In this document: one piece after another, positions 24,497 to 34,805 of the stretch
Numbering within the stretch: position 1 is the stretch's first letter
Layout: every line of letters begins with the position of its first letter
Source of the DNA: Anaerolineae bacterium
GTDB taxonomy: Bacteria > Chloroflexota > Anaerolineae > Anaerolineales > Villigracilaceae
NCBI GenBank assembly: GCA_003130845.1
Contig: QEXW01000061.1
Location: forward strand, 1-64,000
Direction: 5' to 3'
Length of the DNA: 64,000 bases
The notes under the pieces: generated by a model
Database searches by the model: none
Told to the model about the DNA's origin: nothing
The model's input: the letters and a program-made list of their open reading frames with translations, nothing else
Made by a program: the position numbers and the translations under genes

Positions 24497-25540
24497 ATGC
24501 AAGCCGCCTACATTACCGCTCCTATGCACGTAGAAGTGTGCGAAACGCCCGCCCCCTCTTTGCCTGCCGATGGCTTGCTCCTATCCGTCAAAGCCTGCGG
24601 GGTGTGCGGTTCGGACCTGCGCCGCTGGCGCGAAGGCCCGGCCCAGGGCAGCGAAACCCTGATTGCTGGGCATGAAATCTCTGGCGAGGTGCTGGCTGTC
24701 GGCCCGCAAGTGACCGGCTATCAGGTGGGCGAACAGCTGGCCGTTGCGCCGGATGTCCACTGCGGAACGTGCTACTACTGTGAACACGGCCTGTACAACC
24801 TGTGTGATACGTTGCGACTGATAGGCATCACCCCCGGCTGGAACGGCGGCTTTGCCGAAGTGCTGGCGCTGAGCGGCGAAGTGTTGCGCAATGGCATTGT
24901 TCACCGCGTTCCTGCCAGTCTCACCTTTCCCCAGGCTGCCCTGGCCGAGCCGCTCAGTTCGGTGTTGGCTGCCCATGAACAGGCGCGCACCACCCTGGGT
25001 GATACGGTGGTGGTGATGGGCGCCGGGCCAATTGGCTGCCTGCACATGGCCGTGGCGCGGGCGCGCGGGGCGCGGGTGATTCTCTCCGAGCCGAGCGCCG
25101 TCCGCCGTCAGATTGCCGAACGCTTTGGCCCAGAATTGGTTCTCGACCCTTCCAGTCAGGACGTGGTGGCTGAAGTGCGCCGGGTCACCGGCGGGCGCGG
25201 CGCTGAGACGGCCATCTGTGCCAATCCGGTGGCCGCCACCCACGCCCAGGCGGTGGAACTCGTCCGCAAGCGTGGCACGGTCGTCTTGTTCGGCGGTTTG
25301 CCCAAAGCCAACCCCCAAACCACGCTAAATGGCAACCGCATTCACTACGACGAACTGCGCGTCATTGGCACATTCTCGTATCACCCCACCTATCACGCCC
25401 TGGCGTTGGAGGCCATTCGGCGCGGGCTGGTGGACAGCGACCAAATCATCACCCATACCTTCCCGCTTGCGCAGGCTGCCCAGGCTTTTGAGCAGGCTGC
25501 TAGCGGCGAAGCGCTCAAGGTGATGGTCATCATGCAATAA
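24497..25540 (+). CDS. Zinc-dependent alcohol/polyol dehydrogenase (MDR family)
   Basis: 347 residues. Medium-chain dehydrogenase with catalytic-zinc motif CGVCGSDLRRW and IAGHEISGEV. The structural-zinc cysteines are in DVHCGTCYYCEHGLYNLC and the Rossmann motif is VMGAGPIGCLHMAVARARG. The closest general group is sorbitol/threonine dehydrogenase-like, acting on a secondary alcohol with NAD(P). In this operon it probably oxidises a polyol or reduces a keto-sugar. Tightly packed between the SIS and SAF-domain genes. Confidence 0.9.
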   Translation: MQAAYITAPMHVEVCETPAPSLPADGLLLSVKACGVCGSDLRRWREGPAQGSETLIAGHEISGEVLAVGPQVTGYQVGEQLAVAPDVHCGTCYYCEHGLYNLCDTLRLIGITPGWNGGFAEVLALSGEVLRNGIVHRVPASLTFPQAALAEPLSSVLAAHEQARTTLGDTVVVMGAGPIGCLHMAVARARGARVILSEPSAVRRQIAERFGPELVLDPSSQDVVAEVRRVTGGRGAETAICANPVAATHAQAVELVRKRGTVVLFGGLPKANPQTTLNGNRIHYDELRVIGTFSYHPTYHALALEAIRRGLVDSDQIITHTFPLAQAAQAFEQAASGEALKVMVIMQ

Positions 25541-25560
25541 AGCACGCAAAGGACGGACGT

Positions 25561-26907
25561 ATGATTGGACTGAACTACGAACTCGAACAACGCGAAGCCG
25601 CCGGCAACCCCGTGCGCGTTGGCCTGGTAGGCGCCGGGCAGATGGGCACCGACGTGGTCGCTACCACGAAGATGATGAAGGGCGTGCGGGTGGTCGTTAC
25701 GGCAGATATTGACCTAGAACGGGCGATTTCCGCTTATACCATTGCCCAAATCCCCGGCGATGTGGCCATCGTCTCTACAGCGGCTCAAGCCGATGAAGCG
25801 GTGGCTGCCGGCAAGTTGGTGGCCACGCAAGATTATCGCGTCGTGGCCGACATGAAGACCGTGCAGGTCATGCTCGAAGCCACCGGCGTTCCCGAAATTG
25901 GTGCGCGCGCTGCCCTGCGCGCTGCTCGCACCGGGCAAGATTTGGCGATGATGAACGTGGAAACCGACATCACCGTCGGCCCTATCCTGCACTGGTACGC
26001 CCGTCAAAAGGGGGTACGTTACGCCCTGGCCGCCGGGGATGAACCCGCCGCCTGCAAGGAACTCTATGACCTGGCGGTGGCGATGGGCTTTACCGTTGTG
26101 GCTGCCGGAAAAGGCAAGAACAACCCGCTCAACCGGCACGCCTCGCCCGCCGACCCGGCCATCCAAAAAGAAGCCGCGCGGCGCGGCCTGAGCCCCAACA
26201 TGCTGGTTGAATTTGTGGACGGCTCGAAAACGATGATTGAAATGGCGGCCGTCTCGAACGCGACTGGCCTCATCCCCGATGTGCGCGGCATGCATGGCCC
26301 CACCACCGACCGCGACCACTTGAATCAAACCTTTGCCCTGAAAGAAGACGGCGGCGTGCTGAACCGGATAGGCGTGGTAGATTATGGCATTGGGCGCGTG
26401 GCCCCCGGCGTGTTCCTGATTGTGCGCACCGACCACCCCCGTTTGCGCGAGGCGATGGTCTTGCGCGATATGGGTAAAGGTCCCTATTACACTCTCTTCC
26501 GCCCCTTCCACCTGTGCAGTATCGAAGTCCCGCTCACTTGCGCCATGCTGGGCATTCGCAAGCAATCGAACATGGTGCCGCTCGACCGCCTGGTTTCGGA
26601 AGTCTTTGCCGTTGCCAAACGCGACCTGCACCCTGGCGACACGCTGGACGCCATCGGCGGCACAGCCTATTACAGCCTAATTGATACCTACGAAAACGCC
26701 AAAGCCGAATGCCTGTTGCCGATTGGCCTGGCCAAAGGCGCGCGGGTCATCCGCCCGGTCAAGATGGACACCCCCATCACCTGCGCGGATGTCGAAATTC
26801 AGCCTTCCACCGTCTTCCAACTGCGTCAATTGCAGGAGCAATGGTTTGAGCAGAAAATCGGCCAAGCCGAGCTGCTCGCCGCCCTAGATGCACTCGCCAG
26901 CGATTAA
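25561..26907 (+). CDS. SAF-domain NAD(P)-binding oxidoreductase (homoserine-dehydrogenase-like)
   Basis: 448 residues. The N-terminal Rossmann fold ([16 protein letters not shown], residues about 18-35) resembles homoserine dehydrogenases. The C-terminal third resembles an SAF domain ([19 protein letters not shown] near residues 400-425). This matches the poorly characterised COG4091 group, annotated elsewhere as predicted homoserine dehydrogenase with SAF domain. No threonine pathway genes are near, and the neighbours are sugar enzymes, so a sugar-derived aldehyde, lactone or keto acid is likelier. A ribosome-binding site is poor. The reaction cannot be named from the sequence. Confidence 0.8.
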   Translation: MIGLNYELEQREAAGNPVRVGLVGAGQMGTDVVATTKMMKGVRVVVTADIDLERAISAYTIAQIPGDVAIVSTAAQADEAVAAGKLVATQDYRVVADMKTVQVMLEATGVPEIGARAALRAARTGQDLAMMNVETDITVGPILHWYARQKGVRYALAAGDEPAACKELYDLAVAMGFTVVAAGKGKNNPLNRHASPADPAIQKEAARRGLSPNMLVEFVDGSKTMIEMAAVSNATGLIPDVRGMHGPTTDRDHLNQTFALKEDGGVLNRIGVVDYGIGRVAPGVFLIVRTDHPRLREAMVLRDMGKGPYYTLFRPFHLCSIEVPLTCAMLGIRKQSNMVPLDRLVSEVFAVAKRDLHPGDTLDAIGGTAYYSLIDTYENAKAECLLPIGLAKGARVIRPVKMDTPITCADVEIQPSTVFQLRQLQEQWFEQKIGQAELLAALDALASD

Positions 26908-26926
26908 CCGAAAGGAGAAATGTATC

Positions 26927-28336
26927 ATGCCCAAAGCAACCCTAGCCGTTATCATCGGCAACCGCGATTTTTTCCCCGACCGGCTGGTGACCGAAGCGCG
27001 CGCCGACATCCTGGCGCTCTTCCAGGAAATGGATATTGAGCCGGTCATCCTGGATGAACAGGCCACCAAACTGGGCGGCGTGGAAACCTGGGCGCATGCC
27101 CGTATTTGCGCCGACTTATTCAAGAAGCACGCCGACCGCATAGATGGCATCTTGGTCGTCTTGCCCAACTTCGGCGATGAAAAGGGCGTGGCCGATACGG
27201 TCAAACTCTCCGGGCTAAACGTGCCGATTCTGGTGCAGGCGTACCCCGATGACCTGAACCAACTGACGGTGGAACGCCGCCGCGATGGCTTTTGCGGCAA
27301 AATTTCGGTCTGCAATGACCTGCGACAATATGGCTACGCCTACACCCTCACTGACCTGCACACCGTTCATCCCCTCACCGATAGTTTCCGCGCCGACCTG
27401 GCGCGCTTCGTCGGCGTTTGCCGCGTGGTCAAAGGGCTGAAGAACGCCCGTTTTGGGGCCATCGGCGCGCGGCCCGGCAACTTCAACACCATGCGCTTTA
27501 GCGAGAAAATGCTCCAAGCCTACGGCATGAGCGTGGTGACGGTGGACCTTTCGGAAATCTTCGGTAAGGCCGCCAAGCTGAGCGATGATGACTCTCGCGT
27601 GAAGGACAAACTGGCTGCCATCAAAGGCTATGCCAAGCACGATTCCGTGCCTTCACCCTCCCTGCTGCGCATGGCGAAACTGGGCCTGGTTATTGAAGAT
27701 TGGATGAAGGAATACGACCTGGTCGCCAGCGCCATTCAGTGCTGGACTTCGCTGCAGCAGAACTATCACATCAACGTTTGCACCTTGATGAGCATGATGA
27801 GCGACCAACTCATGCCCTCGGCCTGCGAGGTGGATATTACCGGCGTAGCCTCCATGTACGCTCTGCAACTGGCATCTGGCTCGCCCAGTGCGCTGGTGGA
27901 TTGGAACAACAACTACGGCGGCGACCCCGATAAGTGTGTCCTGTTCCACTGCGGCAACTGGGCCAAGAGTTTTCTGCCCGATATTGAAATCAAGAACGCC
28001 GAAATCCTGGCCACCACCCTCGGCACCGAAAACACCTACGGCGCGGTGGCAGGGCGCGTTCCCCCTGGGCCGCTGACCTTTGCGCGCATTAGCACCGATG
28101 ACAATCAGGGACTTATCCGTACCTATGTGGGCGAAGGCCTGTTCACCGATGACCCGCTCGATACCTTTGGCGCGCGTGCTGTTGTTCACGTTCCCGGCCT
28201 GCAAAAAATGATGAAATACATCTGCAAGAACGGCTTCGAGCATCACTGCGCCATGAACGCCTCGCACTCCGCCGCCATCCTGGCCGAAGCCTTCGAGACG
28301 TACTTCGGATGGGATGTGTACCATCATGTTGGGTGA
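26927..28336 (+). CDS. L-fucose/L-arabinose isomerase-like sugar isomerase
   Basis: 469 residues. The N-terminal Rossmann-like region and C-terminal barrel match the FucI/AraA superfamily. [31 protein letters not shown], the metal-site region LIPDQL-like [19 protein letters not shown], and the ending [17 protein letters not shown] with histidines are visible. These enzymes convert aldoses to ketoses with Mn. It starts at 26927 after AAAGGAG; the longer ATG at 26888 overlaps the SAF gene. It probably feeds the FGGY kinase downstream. Specificity unknown and divergent from canonical fucose enzymes. Confidence 0.85.
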   Translation: MPKATLAVIIGNRDFFPDRLVTEARADILALFQEMDIEPVILDEQATKLGGVETWAHARICADLFKKHADRIDGILVVLPNFGDEKGVADTVKLSGLNVPILVQAYPDDLNQLTVERRRDGFCGKISVCNDLRQYGYAYTLTDLHTVHPLTDSFRADLARFVGVCRVVKGLKNARFGAIGARPGNFNTMRFSEKMLQAYGMSVVTVDLSEIFGKAAKLSDDDSRVKDKLAAIKGYAKHDSVPSPSLLRMAKLGLVIEDWMKEYDLVASAIQCWTSLQQNYHINVCTLMSMMSDQLMPSACEVDITGVASMYALQLASGSPSALVDWNNNYGGDPDKCVLFHCGNWAKSFLPDIEIKNAEILATTLGTENTYGAVAGRVPPGPLTFARISTDDNQGLIRTYVGEGLFTDDPLDTFGARAVVHVPGLQKMMKYICKNGFEHHCAMNASHSAAILAEAFETYFGWDVYHHVG

Positions 28337-28457
28337 GGCTGAGAATGGCCTACAAGCGCGCAGAAGGAGGTGGTTGGCAAAAAAGAGGAGATGAGAACTC
28401 AAAAAAGGATACAGACTGTCCGTCCAGGCAAAGGAAGCAGACAATCTGTACCCGATG

Positions 28458-28479
28458 GTTATGGAGATAAATCCATAAC
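28458..28479 (+). repeat. Hairpin before the solute-binding-protein gene
   Basis: GTTATGGA and TCCATAAC are exact inverted repeats in the 194-bp gap between the isomerase and the binding-protein genes. No T-run. Possibly an mRNA-stability element or processing site. Confidence 0.4.
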
Positions 28480-28530
28480 GGCTGTATTCTACCAAACCAG
28501 TCTGATTTTGAGAAAGAAAAAGGAGTAGAA

Positions 28531-29550
28531 ATGAAACCCCTGGTTCGCATCTTTTCCGTTCTGCTCGTCTTTGCATTTCTGATGGCTGCCTGCACTCCTG
28601 CTACCCAACCTGCCGATAGTGGCAAGAAACAGTACACCATCTGCTTTGCCTTTCAGGACCTCGAGACCGAATTCTGGATGGCTGGTCACAAGGCCATCAC
28701 CGAGACCCTAAAAGCAAGAGGCTATAAGGTCGTCGAAGTCAACTCGCAAGAAGACGCCAACAAGCAGCTGGAGCAGGTCAAGAACTGCATTGCCCAAAAA
28801 GTAGATGGCATCATCGTCATCCCCGTAGATGGCTCGATTGCCTTGAAACTGATTGCTGAGGCGAACAAGGCGGGTATTCCGATTGGGATTTTCAATCGCC
28901 CGCCCCAGAGCGATGAAGGCAATGCCCTGACCGTCGTGGCGAACAATGAGAAAATCGCCGAAGCCACCGTCGAATACATGGCGCAGGAAGCCAAGAAACT
29001 CGGACGCAAGGTGAAGCCACTCATCATGGTCGGCGACTTGGGTGACCCGAACGCCGTAGGCCGCAAACAGGGCTTCTACAATGTCATCAACAAGTATCCT
29101 GACCTGTTCGAGACCCCGGTGGAAGTGGCAACCAAATGGAATGCTGATGTGGCCCGTGATGGCCTGCAAGCCGCGATGACTGCCAACCCCGATATTGACT
29201 TCATCTTCACCTCGTCCGATTTCCTCTACCCCACCATCCAGGGCGTGCTGGAGCCGCTTGGCAAGTGGAAGAAGATTGGTGAGGAAGGCCACGTTATCAT
29301 GGGCGGCCTGGATGGAGATAAGACCGCCTGCTCCCTCATGCAACCCGGCAACGCCTATGTGGACGCGACCGGCGTGCAAGACCTGTACTTTGAAGCCCAA
29401 ACCTTGCTCGACGCCATCGTCAAGGCCATTGAGGCTGGCGAAAAACAGCCCGACGCCTGGCTGGACGATCCCGGCTTTGCCCTGACCCAAGGCAACATGG
29501 CAACCAAAGAAATGGACATGTGGGGCTGCAAATTGTTCCACGGCAAATAG
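28531..29550 (+). CDS. Sugar ABC transporter substrate-binding lipoprotein (RbsB-like)
   Basis: 339 residues. Signal with lipobox FLMAACT (Cys about residue 21). The mature part is a pentose/hexose-binding protein of the RbsB (periplasmic binding, cluster B) type: KQYTICFAFQDLETEFWMAG at the start, IAQKVDGIIVIPVD and TVVANNEKIAEATVEYMAQE. It captures the sugar outside the cell and delivers it to the two permeases that follow. It has its own 194-bp leader and a hairpin after the stop, suggesting extra expression relative to its partners. Confidence 0.93.
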   Translation: MKPLVRIFSVLLVFAFLMAACTPATQPADSGKKQYTICFAFQDLETEFWMAGHKAITETLKARGYKVVEVNSQEDANKQLEQVKNCIAQKVDGIIVIPVDGSIALKLIAEANKAGIPIGIFNRPPQSDEGNALTVVANNEKIAEATVEYMAQEAKKLGRKVKPLIMVGDLGDPNAVGRKQGFYNVINKYPDLFETPVEVATKWNADVARDGLQAAMTANPDIDFIFTSSDFLYPTIQGVLEPLGKWKKIGEEGHVIMGGLDGDKTACSLMQPGNAYVDATGVQDLYFEAQTLLDAIVKAIEAGEKQPDAWLDDPGFALTQGNMATKEMDMWGCKLFHGK

Positions 29551-29572
29551 ACATTTCTCCTTTCTCCTGCGT

Positions 29573-29596
29573 GGGGGCGGGCATCTGTCCGCCTCC
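29573..29596 (+). repeat. Intercistronic hairpin after the binding-protein gene
   Basis: GGGGGCGG and CCGCCTCC pair with one mismatch around GCATCTGT. It may protect the upstream mRNA; this is a common position for such hairpins in ABC importer operons. Confidence 0.4.
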
Positions 29597-29640
29597 GCGC
29601 CCTACTTGCGAATAAAAACTCTCTTGTGAAAGGACTTGGA

Positions 29641-30717
29641 ATGACCGTTACACCTAAATTTTCTCCTGAAGCGGTTTCCAACACGCTAAAAACCTTCATC
29701 CAACGGCTGCTCCTGTCGGAATTTTTCATCTTCTATTTGTGCGTTGCGCTGTTCGTGGCGCTGACGCCTTTCATTCCGGTCATCGCCAGTCCATATAATC
29801 TCTCAAACCTATTCTCGAACACCTGGCCGCTCTTTGCCGTTGCGATTGGGCAAACCTTCGTGCTGATTATCGCCGGGATTGACCTCTCGCAAGGCGCAAT
29901 CATCTCCTTCACCAGCGTTATCGGCGCCTCCCTGATTGCCACCAAAGTGGACCCAGCTGTGTTTGGACAAAGCCCTATTTGGGGCAAATTGCTCTTCGAG
30001 GATGGCGCTATCCTGGCGCATACCCCGCTCGGCGTGCCGATTGCCCTGTTGACGATGATACTGGTCGGCTTGCTGATTGGGTTTCTCAATGGCGCAATTA
30101 TCGCTTACGCGCGCATTCCGGCCTTCATGGTCACGCTGGTTACGCAGATGTTCTTTGCTTCGCTGGCCATTTACTTCGTCAAATCGGAAAACATCATCAA
30201 CCTGCCCAAAAGCTTCACCAGCATCGGCGCGGATTCGGGGCTGCTCTCCATCCCGTTGGTGATGACGGTCGTCCTGGCGGTGGTGGCGCACTTTGTCTTG
30301 AGTCGCACCGTGTTCGGGCGCTGGCTGTATTCGATTGGCACGAACCTGCGCGCTGCGGTGGTTTCGGGCGTGCCGGAGCGTAAAGTCATCATCCTGACCT
30401 ACATGTTCAGCGGGTTTTGCGCCGCCTTCGCGTCTATCATCTACTCCTCGCGCATGGAAATGGGACGCCCCACCCTGGGTGCGCCTTTCCTGCTCGATAT
30501 TGTCGGTGGGGCAGTCATCGGCGGCTCCAGCCTGGCGGGCGGCAAGGGCAAAGTCATCTGGACCTTTTTCGGCGTCTTGTTCCTGGCCTTGCTGGGCAAC
30601 GCGCTTTCCCTGCTCAACGTACCGTTTTTTTGGATTGAGATTGTCAAAGGGTCGGTTATCCTGGCTGCCGCGCTGATTGATGTAACCCGTACCCGCATTC
30701 TTCAATATCACGTCTAA
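29641..30717 (+). CDS. Ribose-type ABC transporter permease, subunit 1
   Basis: 358 residues, about eight to ten membrane helices (SEFFIFYLCVALFVALTPFI, ILIGGTLV-like IGQTFVLIIAGIDLSQGAII, VTLVTQMFFASLAIYF). The GIDLSQG/GIDLSVG motif and the EAA-like PERKVIILTYMFSGFCAAFA define RbsC-type permeases. Start chosen at 29641, 6 bases after AAAGGA; a GTG at 29626 overlaps that box. It probably forms a heterodimer with subunit 2. Confidence 0.92.
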   Translation: MTVTPKFSPEAVSNTLKTFIQRLLLSEFFIFYLCVALFVALTPFIPVIASPYNLSNLFSNTWPLFAVAIGQTFVLIIAGIDLSQGAIISFTSVIGASLIATKVDPAVFGQSPIWGKLLFEDGAILAHTPLGVPIALLTMILVGLLIGFLNGAIIAYARIPAFMVTLVTQMFFASLAIYFVKSENIINLPKSFTSIGADSGLLSIPLVMTVVLAVVAHFVLSRTVFGRWLYSIGTNLRAAVVSGVPERKVIILTYMFSGFCAAFASIIYSSRMEMGRPTLGAPFLLDIVGGAVIGGSSLAGGKGKVIWTFFGVLFLALLGNALSLLNVPFFWIEIVKGSVILAAALIDVTRTRILQYHV

Positions 30718-30728
30718 AGGTGAAGACG

Positions 30729-32240
30729 ATGGACGATTTCATTCTCCAGTTCTTCGGCATCAACAAGAGTTTCTTCGGCGTCAAAGTGCTGAAAAACGTC
30801 AATATTGAGATTCGGCGCGGGCATGTGGTGGGGTTGATTGGTGAAAACGGCGCGGGAAAATCCACGCTCATGAACATTCTCGGCGGAGTCGTTCCATTTG
30901 ACAGTGGAAAACTGCTGCTCGATGGACAGGAATATGCCCCACGCAACCCGGCGGAAGCCGCCCAAGCCGGTATTGCCTTCATTCACCAGGAATTGAACTT
31001 GTTCAACAACTTGAGCATCGCCGAAAATTTCTTCATCAGCGGATTCCCCAAATGGGGAAAAACGCCTTTGATTGACCGCAAACGCATTCGTCTTGCGGCG
31101 CAGGAGTTCCTGGCCCAGGTGGACTTGAACATTTCCCCTGATATGACGGTGGAAAAACTCTCTCCCGGCGAACGGCAGTTGGTAGAAGTGGCCAAAGCCC
31201 TCAGCCAAGACGCGCGCATTATCATATTTGATGAACCGACCACTTCTCTCACTGCCCGCGAAACCGAGCGACTGTTCGGCATCATCGAGCGGCTGAAATC
31301 GGCCGGAAAAACCATCATCTATATCTCCCATATCCTGCGCGATGTACTGCGCCTGGCCGATGAGATTGTCGTCTTGCGCGATGGCGAAGTGGTCAAGACC
31401 GGCCCCAAGCGCGCCTTCAACATCCAGACCATGATTTCCTCGATGGTGGGGCGCTATCTCGGTACGTTGTACCCGGAACGCACCTCGCGGCCAACCGATG
31501 AAATGGCGCTGGAAGTGCGGCATCTTTCCAAAGCCGGCATCGTGCATGACATCACTTTCTCGCTTTACAAAGGCGAAATTCTGGGCGTCTTTGGGCTGAT
31601 GGGCTCTGGGCGTTCCGAATTGGCTCACATTCTCTTTGGCCTGGATACACACGACAGCGGCGAAATCCTTGTCGAAGGCAATCCACGCAATCACCGCACG
31701 CCGCGCAAGAGCATTCAACAAAACATGGCCTTCGTCACCGAAAACCGGCGCGAGGAAGGGTTGCTGATGACCGCTACGGTCGCTGAAAATATGGGATTGG
31801 TGGCTTTGCCCCGCTATGCCACTCCGCTCGGCGGAGTCCTCCGCCAGTCTTTGCTGGCGGAATCTATCCGTAACACCGTATCTTCGCTGCGTGTCAAAGT
31901 AAACGACGCCTTCCAGAACCAGGCCAAAGGACTGAGTGGCGGCAATCAGCAAAAGGTCGTGCTGGGCAAATGGCTGATGAACAATCCCTCCATCCTGATT
32001 GTGGATGAGCCAACGCGCGGCGTGGACGTGGGCGCGAAATATGAAATCTACTCCATCATCAACGAAATTGCTGCCAAAGGCGCGGCGGTCTTGTTCATCT
32101 CTTCGGAAATCGAAGAACTGATTGGCGTGTGTGACCGCATCCTGGTGATGGGTGTTGGCGAAATTTTGGGACAATTCAGCAGAGCAGAATTCAACCGCGA
32201 GCGCATTTTACAAACCGCATTTCGGGAAGGTGGCAAATGA
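30729..32240 (+). CDS. Sugar ABC transporter ATPase (RbsA/MglA-like, two ABC domains)
   Basis: 503 residues, duplicated ABC domains. First: Walker A GENGAGKSTLMN, signature LSPGERQLVEVAKAL, Walker B IIFDEPTTSLT. Second: degenerate Walker A FGLMGSGRSEL, signature LSGGNQQKVVLGKWL, Walker B LIVDEPTRGVDVGAK. The degenerate second Walker A is normal in this group. Start at 30729 (ATG) after AAAGGTGAA. It overlaps permease 2 by 4 bp. Confidence 0.95.
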   Translation: MDDFILQFFGINKSFFGVKVLKNVNIEIRRGHVVGLIGENGAGKSTLMNILGGVVPFDSGKLLLDGQEYAPRNPAEAAQAGIAFIHQELNLFNNLSIAENFFISGFPKWGKTPLIDRKRIRLAAQEFLAQVDLNISPDMTVEKLSPGERQLVEVAKALSQDARIIIFDEPTTSLTARETERLFGIIERLKSAGKTIIYISHILRDVLRLADEIVVLRDGEVVKTGPKRAFNIQTMISSMVGRYLGTLYPERTSRPTDEMALEVRHLSKAGIVHDITFSLYKGEILGVFGLMGSGRSELAHILFGLDTHDSGEILVEGNPRNHRTPRKSIQQNMAFVTENRREEGLLMTATVAENMGLVALPRYATPLGGVLRQSLLAESIRNTVSSLRVKVNDAFQNQAKGLSGGNQQKVVLGKWLMNNPSILIVDEPTRGVDVGAKYEIYSIINEIAAKGAAVLFISSEIEELIGVCDRILVMGVGEILGQFSRAEFNRERILQTAFREGGK

Positions 32241-33274
32241 GAATCCAGACCAATCACCGCTGGCTGCTCTTCGTCTTGCGGAACATCTCTCTTCTCTTGT
32301 TCGTGTTTATTTTCGTTGCGTTCAGTCTGTTCAATGAGCGTTTTGCCTCGCTACGCAACTTCGAAAACATCATCCTGGCCTCCGCCGATGTAGGCATCGT
32401 GGCAATTGGCATGACCTTCGTCCTGCTGACCGGCGGCATTGACCTTTCGGTCGGCGCGACCATGTACATCACCGGCGCGATTGTGGCGCTCATGCTGGAA
32501 GACGGCTGGGGCGTGGCCGCTGCCATTCCCTGCGGCATTTTAGCCGGAACGCTGTGGGGCTGTTTCAACGCACTACTCATTAGTCGGGTGCGCATTATCC
32601 CCTTCATGGTCACGCTTGGCACGCTCACTGCCGGGCGCGGGCTGGGACTGCTCATCACCGAATCCCGCCACATCTCCGTTCCCAATGAAATGCGCTTTGG
32701 GGCCGTGCGCGTCTTCGACCTGGTGCCAATTCCTGTGTTGGTTTTTGCGCTGATGGTGCTGGTCGCAGTCGTCATTCTCAAATATACTCCTTTTGGCCGT
32801 CAGATTTACGCTATGGGTAACGATGTCGAAGCCGCCAAGAAAGCCGGTCTCGATACCACGCGGCTGACCGCTGCCGTTTACATCATCAGCGGATTCTGCG
32901 CGGCGGTGGCTTCCGTCATTTCCATCAGCCAGGTGGGCAGCGTTTCGGCCTCGTTTGGGCGCGGAATCGAGTTTCAGGCCATTGCCGCCTCCGTGTTGGG
33001 CGGCACCAGCCTGTTCGGCGGCGTGGGCAACGTCTTCCCCGGCACGGTCATCGGCATCCTGCTGATTCAAATGATACAAAACGGCCTGATTTTCATGCGC
33101 GTTGACCTGTACCTGCAAGAAATGGTCAAAGCGCTGGTGATTCTTTTTGCAGTCTTTGTAGACGCACAGCGCATGGGCCTGATTAAGCGGCTCGAACGGC
33201 GCAATATTCGGCTGGAAAAGCGGATTGCCCGCCCAGCCGAAGCCAAAAAACTGGAGTGGACGGCATGGCAGTAA
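32237..33274 (+). CDS. Ribose-type ABC transporter permease, subunit 2
   Basis: 345 residues, RbsC-like, with IGMTFVLLTGGIDLSVGATM, VTLGTLTAGRGLGLLITESR and TRLTAAVYIISGFCAAVASV. Eight to ten predicted membrane helices. It differs clearly from subunit 1, so the pair probably makes a heterodimeric channel. The stop overlaps the kinase start region by 10 bp, supporting coupled translation. Confidence 0.93.
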   Translation: MRIQTNHRWLLFVLRNISLLLFVFIFVAFSLFNERFASLRNFENIILASADVGIVAIGMTFVLLTGGIDLSVGATMYITGAIVALMLEDGWGVAAAIPCGILAGTLWGCFNALLISRVRIIPFMVTLGTLTAGRGLGLLITESRHISVPNEMRFGAVRVFDLVPIPVLVFALMVLVAVVILKYTPFGRQIYAMGNDVEAAKKAGLDTTRLTAAVYIISGFCAAVASVISISQVGSVSASFGRGIEFQAIAASVLGGTSLFGGVGNVFPGTVIGILLIQMIQNGLIFMRVDLYLQEMVKALVILFAVFVDAQRMGLIKRLERRNIRLEKRIARPAEAKKLEWTAWQ

Positions 33275-34779
33275 ATCTTCTTGGCCTCGATATTGGCACC
33301 ACCGGCTGCAAAGCCCTGATTTTTGACTCGGATGGCGCGCTGCTGGCCAAAGCCTCGCGCGAATACGCCGTTTCCTTTCCCCGCCCGCAGTGGGCCGAAC
33401 AGGACATGGAAGCCGTCTGGCGGCTGGCGCAAGAAGCCATCCGCGAAGCACTCGCCGCGGCCGGGGTCAAAGAAATTGCCGCCATCGCTCTTTCGGTGCA
33501 TGGCGAAGCCGTCACGCCGGTTGACGGGGCGGGTCGTCCGCTACGCCCCACCATTCTGGGCATGGACACGCGCACCGGCGCGCAAAATGACTACCTGCGT
33601 GAACGCTTTGGCGGCGAGGCGCTCTTTCAGCGCACGGGCATGCCCATTCACACCATCAACACCTTGCCCAAACTGTTGTGGATACGCCAAAACGAGCCAG
33701 AAATCTGGCAAACCGCCGAGAAATTCCTGCTGGTTGAAGATTTCCTCATTCACAAACTAACCGGTCAGGCCGTCATCAGCGACTGCCTGGCCTCACGCAC
33801 CCAACTGTTCAACCTAACGCAAGGGGATTGGGACGAGGAGATTCTCTCTGATTTGGGGCTGGACCCGGCGCGTTTGGCGCAAATCCGCCCTGCGGGAGCG
33901 CCGGCCGGAACGCTCAAGCCGGAACTTGCCTCCGATTTCGGGCTGCTTCGTCCCCCGCTGGTCGTCACCGGCGGCCACGACCAAGCTTGCGGCGCGTTGG
34001 GGGTTGGCTCCACCACGCCGGGGATTGCCTCCGTCTCTACCGGCACGGCAGAAGTGGTCGAACTGGCGCTCGCCTCCCCCAACGTCAGCCAACCGCTCTA
34101 CCAGGGCAACCTCTCGGTTTATCGGCATGTCGTGCCTGGCTTGTTCCTGGCAATGACCCTCAACCATAGCGGCGGCCTTTCGCTGCGCTGGCTGCGCGAT
34201 ACGTTTTGCGAACCGCAAATCGCGCAGGCTGCCCAAACCGGCGCCGACGCCTACGACCTGATGGTTTCGGGCGCCCCGGCAGGCCCCACCGGTCTGCTCG
34301 TCCTGCCGCACTTTTCGGGCAGCGGCACGCCCACCTTCGATACCCAATCCAAAGCCGCCATCCTCGGCCTGACCTTCTCTCATGACCGCCCAGCCCTGGC
34401 CAAAGCCTTTCTGGAAGGCCTGACCTATGAACTGCGCCTGAACCTGGATTTGCTGCGAGCGGGCGGCGCGCAGATTGACGTGCTGCGCGCTATTGGTGGC
34501 GGCGCCAAATCCAAATTGTGGCTGCAACTCAAAGCCGATATGACCGGCATTCCCGTCGTTGCCCCAAAAATCACCGAGGCCGCCGGCTTCGGCGCGGCCT
34601 TGTTGGCCGGGGTGGGCGCGGGAGTCTTCCTCTCCGCCGCCCAAGCCGCCAACCGCTTCCTGCAACTAACTGAAACCTATCTTCCTGACCCGGCGCGTCA
34701 GGCCGCCTACGAGCGCTTGTATCAACTTTACCGCCAGGTCTATCCCGCCGTTGCGCCCATCAGCCATCAACTCTCCTGA
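33265..34779 (+). CDS. FGGY-family carbohydrate kinase (xylulokinase-like)
   Basis: 504 residues. Phosphorylates a ketose or polyol with ATP. The phosphate-1 loop is NLLGLDIGTTGCKALIFD; family signatures follow in ALSVHGEAVTPVD, VVTGGHDQACGALGVG and IGGGAKSKLWLQ. It is closest to xylulokinases in general pattern, but FGGY specificity is not predictable this way. Start at ATG 33265 (MAVNLLGL). It lies directly after the importer, so it probably traps the isomerised sugar as a phosphate. Confidence 0.92.
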   Translation: MAVNLLGLDIGTTGCKALIFDSDGALLAKASREYAVSFPRPQWAEQDMEAVWRLAQEAIREALAAAGVKEIAAIALSVHGEAVTPVDGAGRPLRPTILGMDTRTGAQNDYLRERFGGEALFQRTGMPIHTINTLPKLLWIRQNEPEIWQTAEKFLLVEDFLIHKLTGQAVISDCLASRTQLFNLTQGDWDEEILSDLGLDPARLAQIRPAGAPAGTLKPELASDFGLLRPPLVVTGGHDQACGALGVGSTTPGIASVSTGTAEVVELALASPNVSQPLYQGNLSVYRHVVPGLFLAMTLNHSGGLSLRWLRDTFCEPQIAQAAQTGADAYDLMVSGAPAGPTGLLVLPHFSGSGTPTFDTQSKAAILGLTFSHDRPALAKAFLEGLTYELRLNLDLLRAGGAQIDVLRAIGGGAKSKLWLQLKADMTGIPVVAPKITEAAGFGAALLAGVGAGVFLSAAQAANRFLQLTETYLPDPARQAAYERLYQLYRQVYPAVAPISHQLS

Positions 34780-34805
34780 CCCGCTTCCCCAACCCATGTT
34801 GCGCC

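Noticed and set aside
30714-32174. 486-residue minus-strand reading frame
   Set aside because: It is the antisense shadow of the sugar ATPase (30729-32240), which has complete ABC motifs and a ribosome-binding site.
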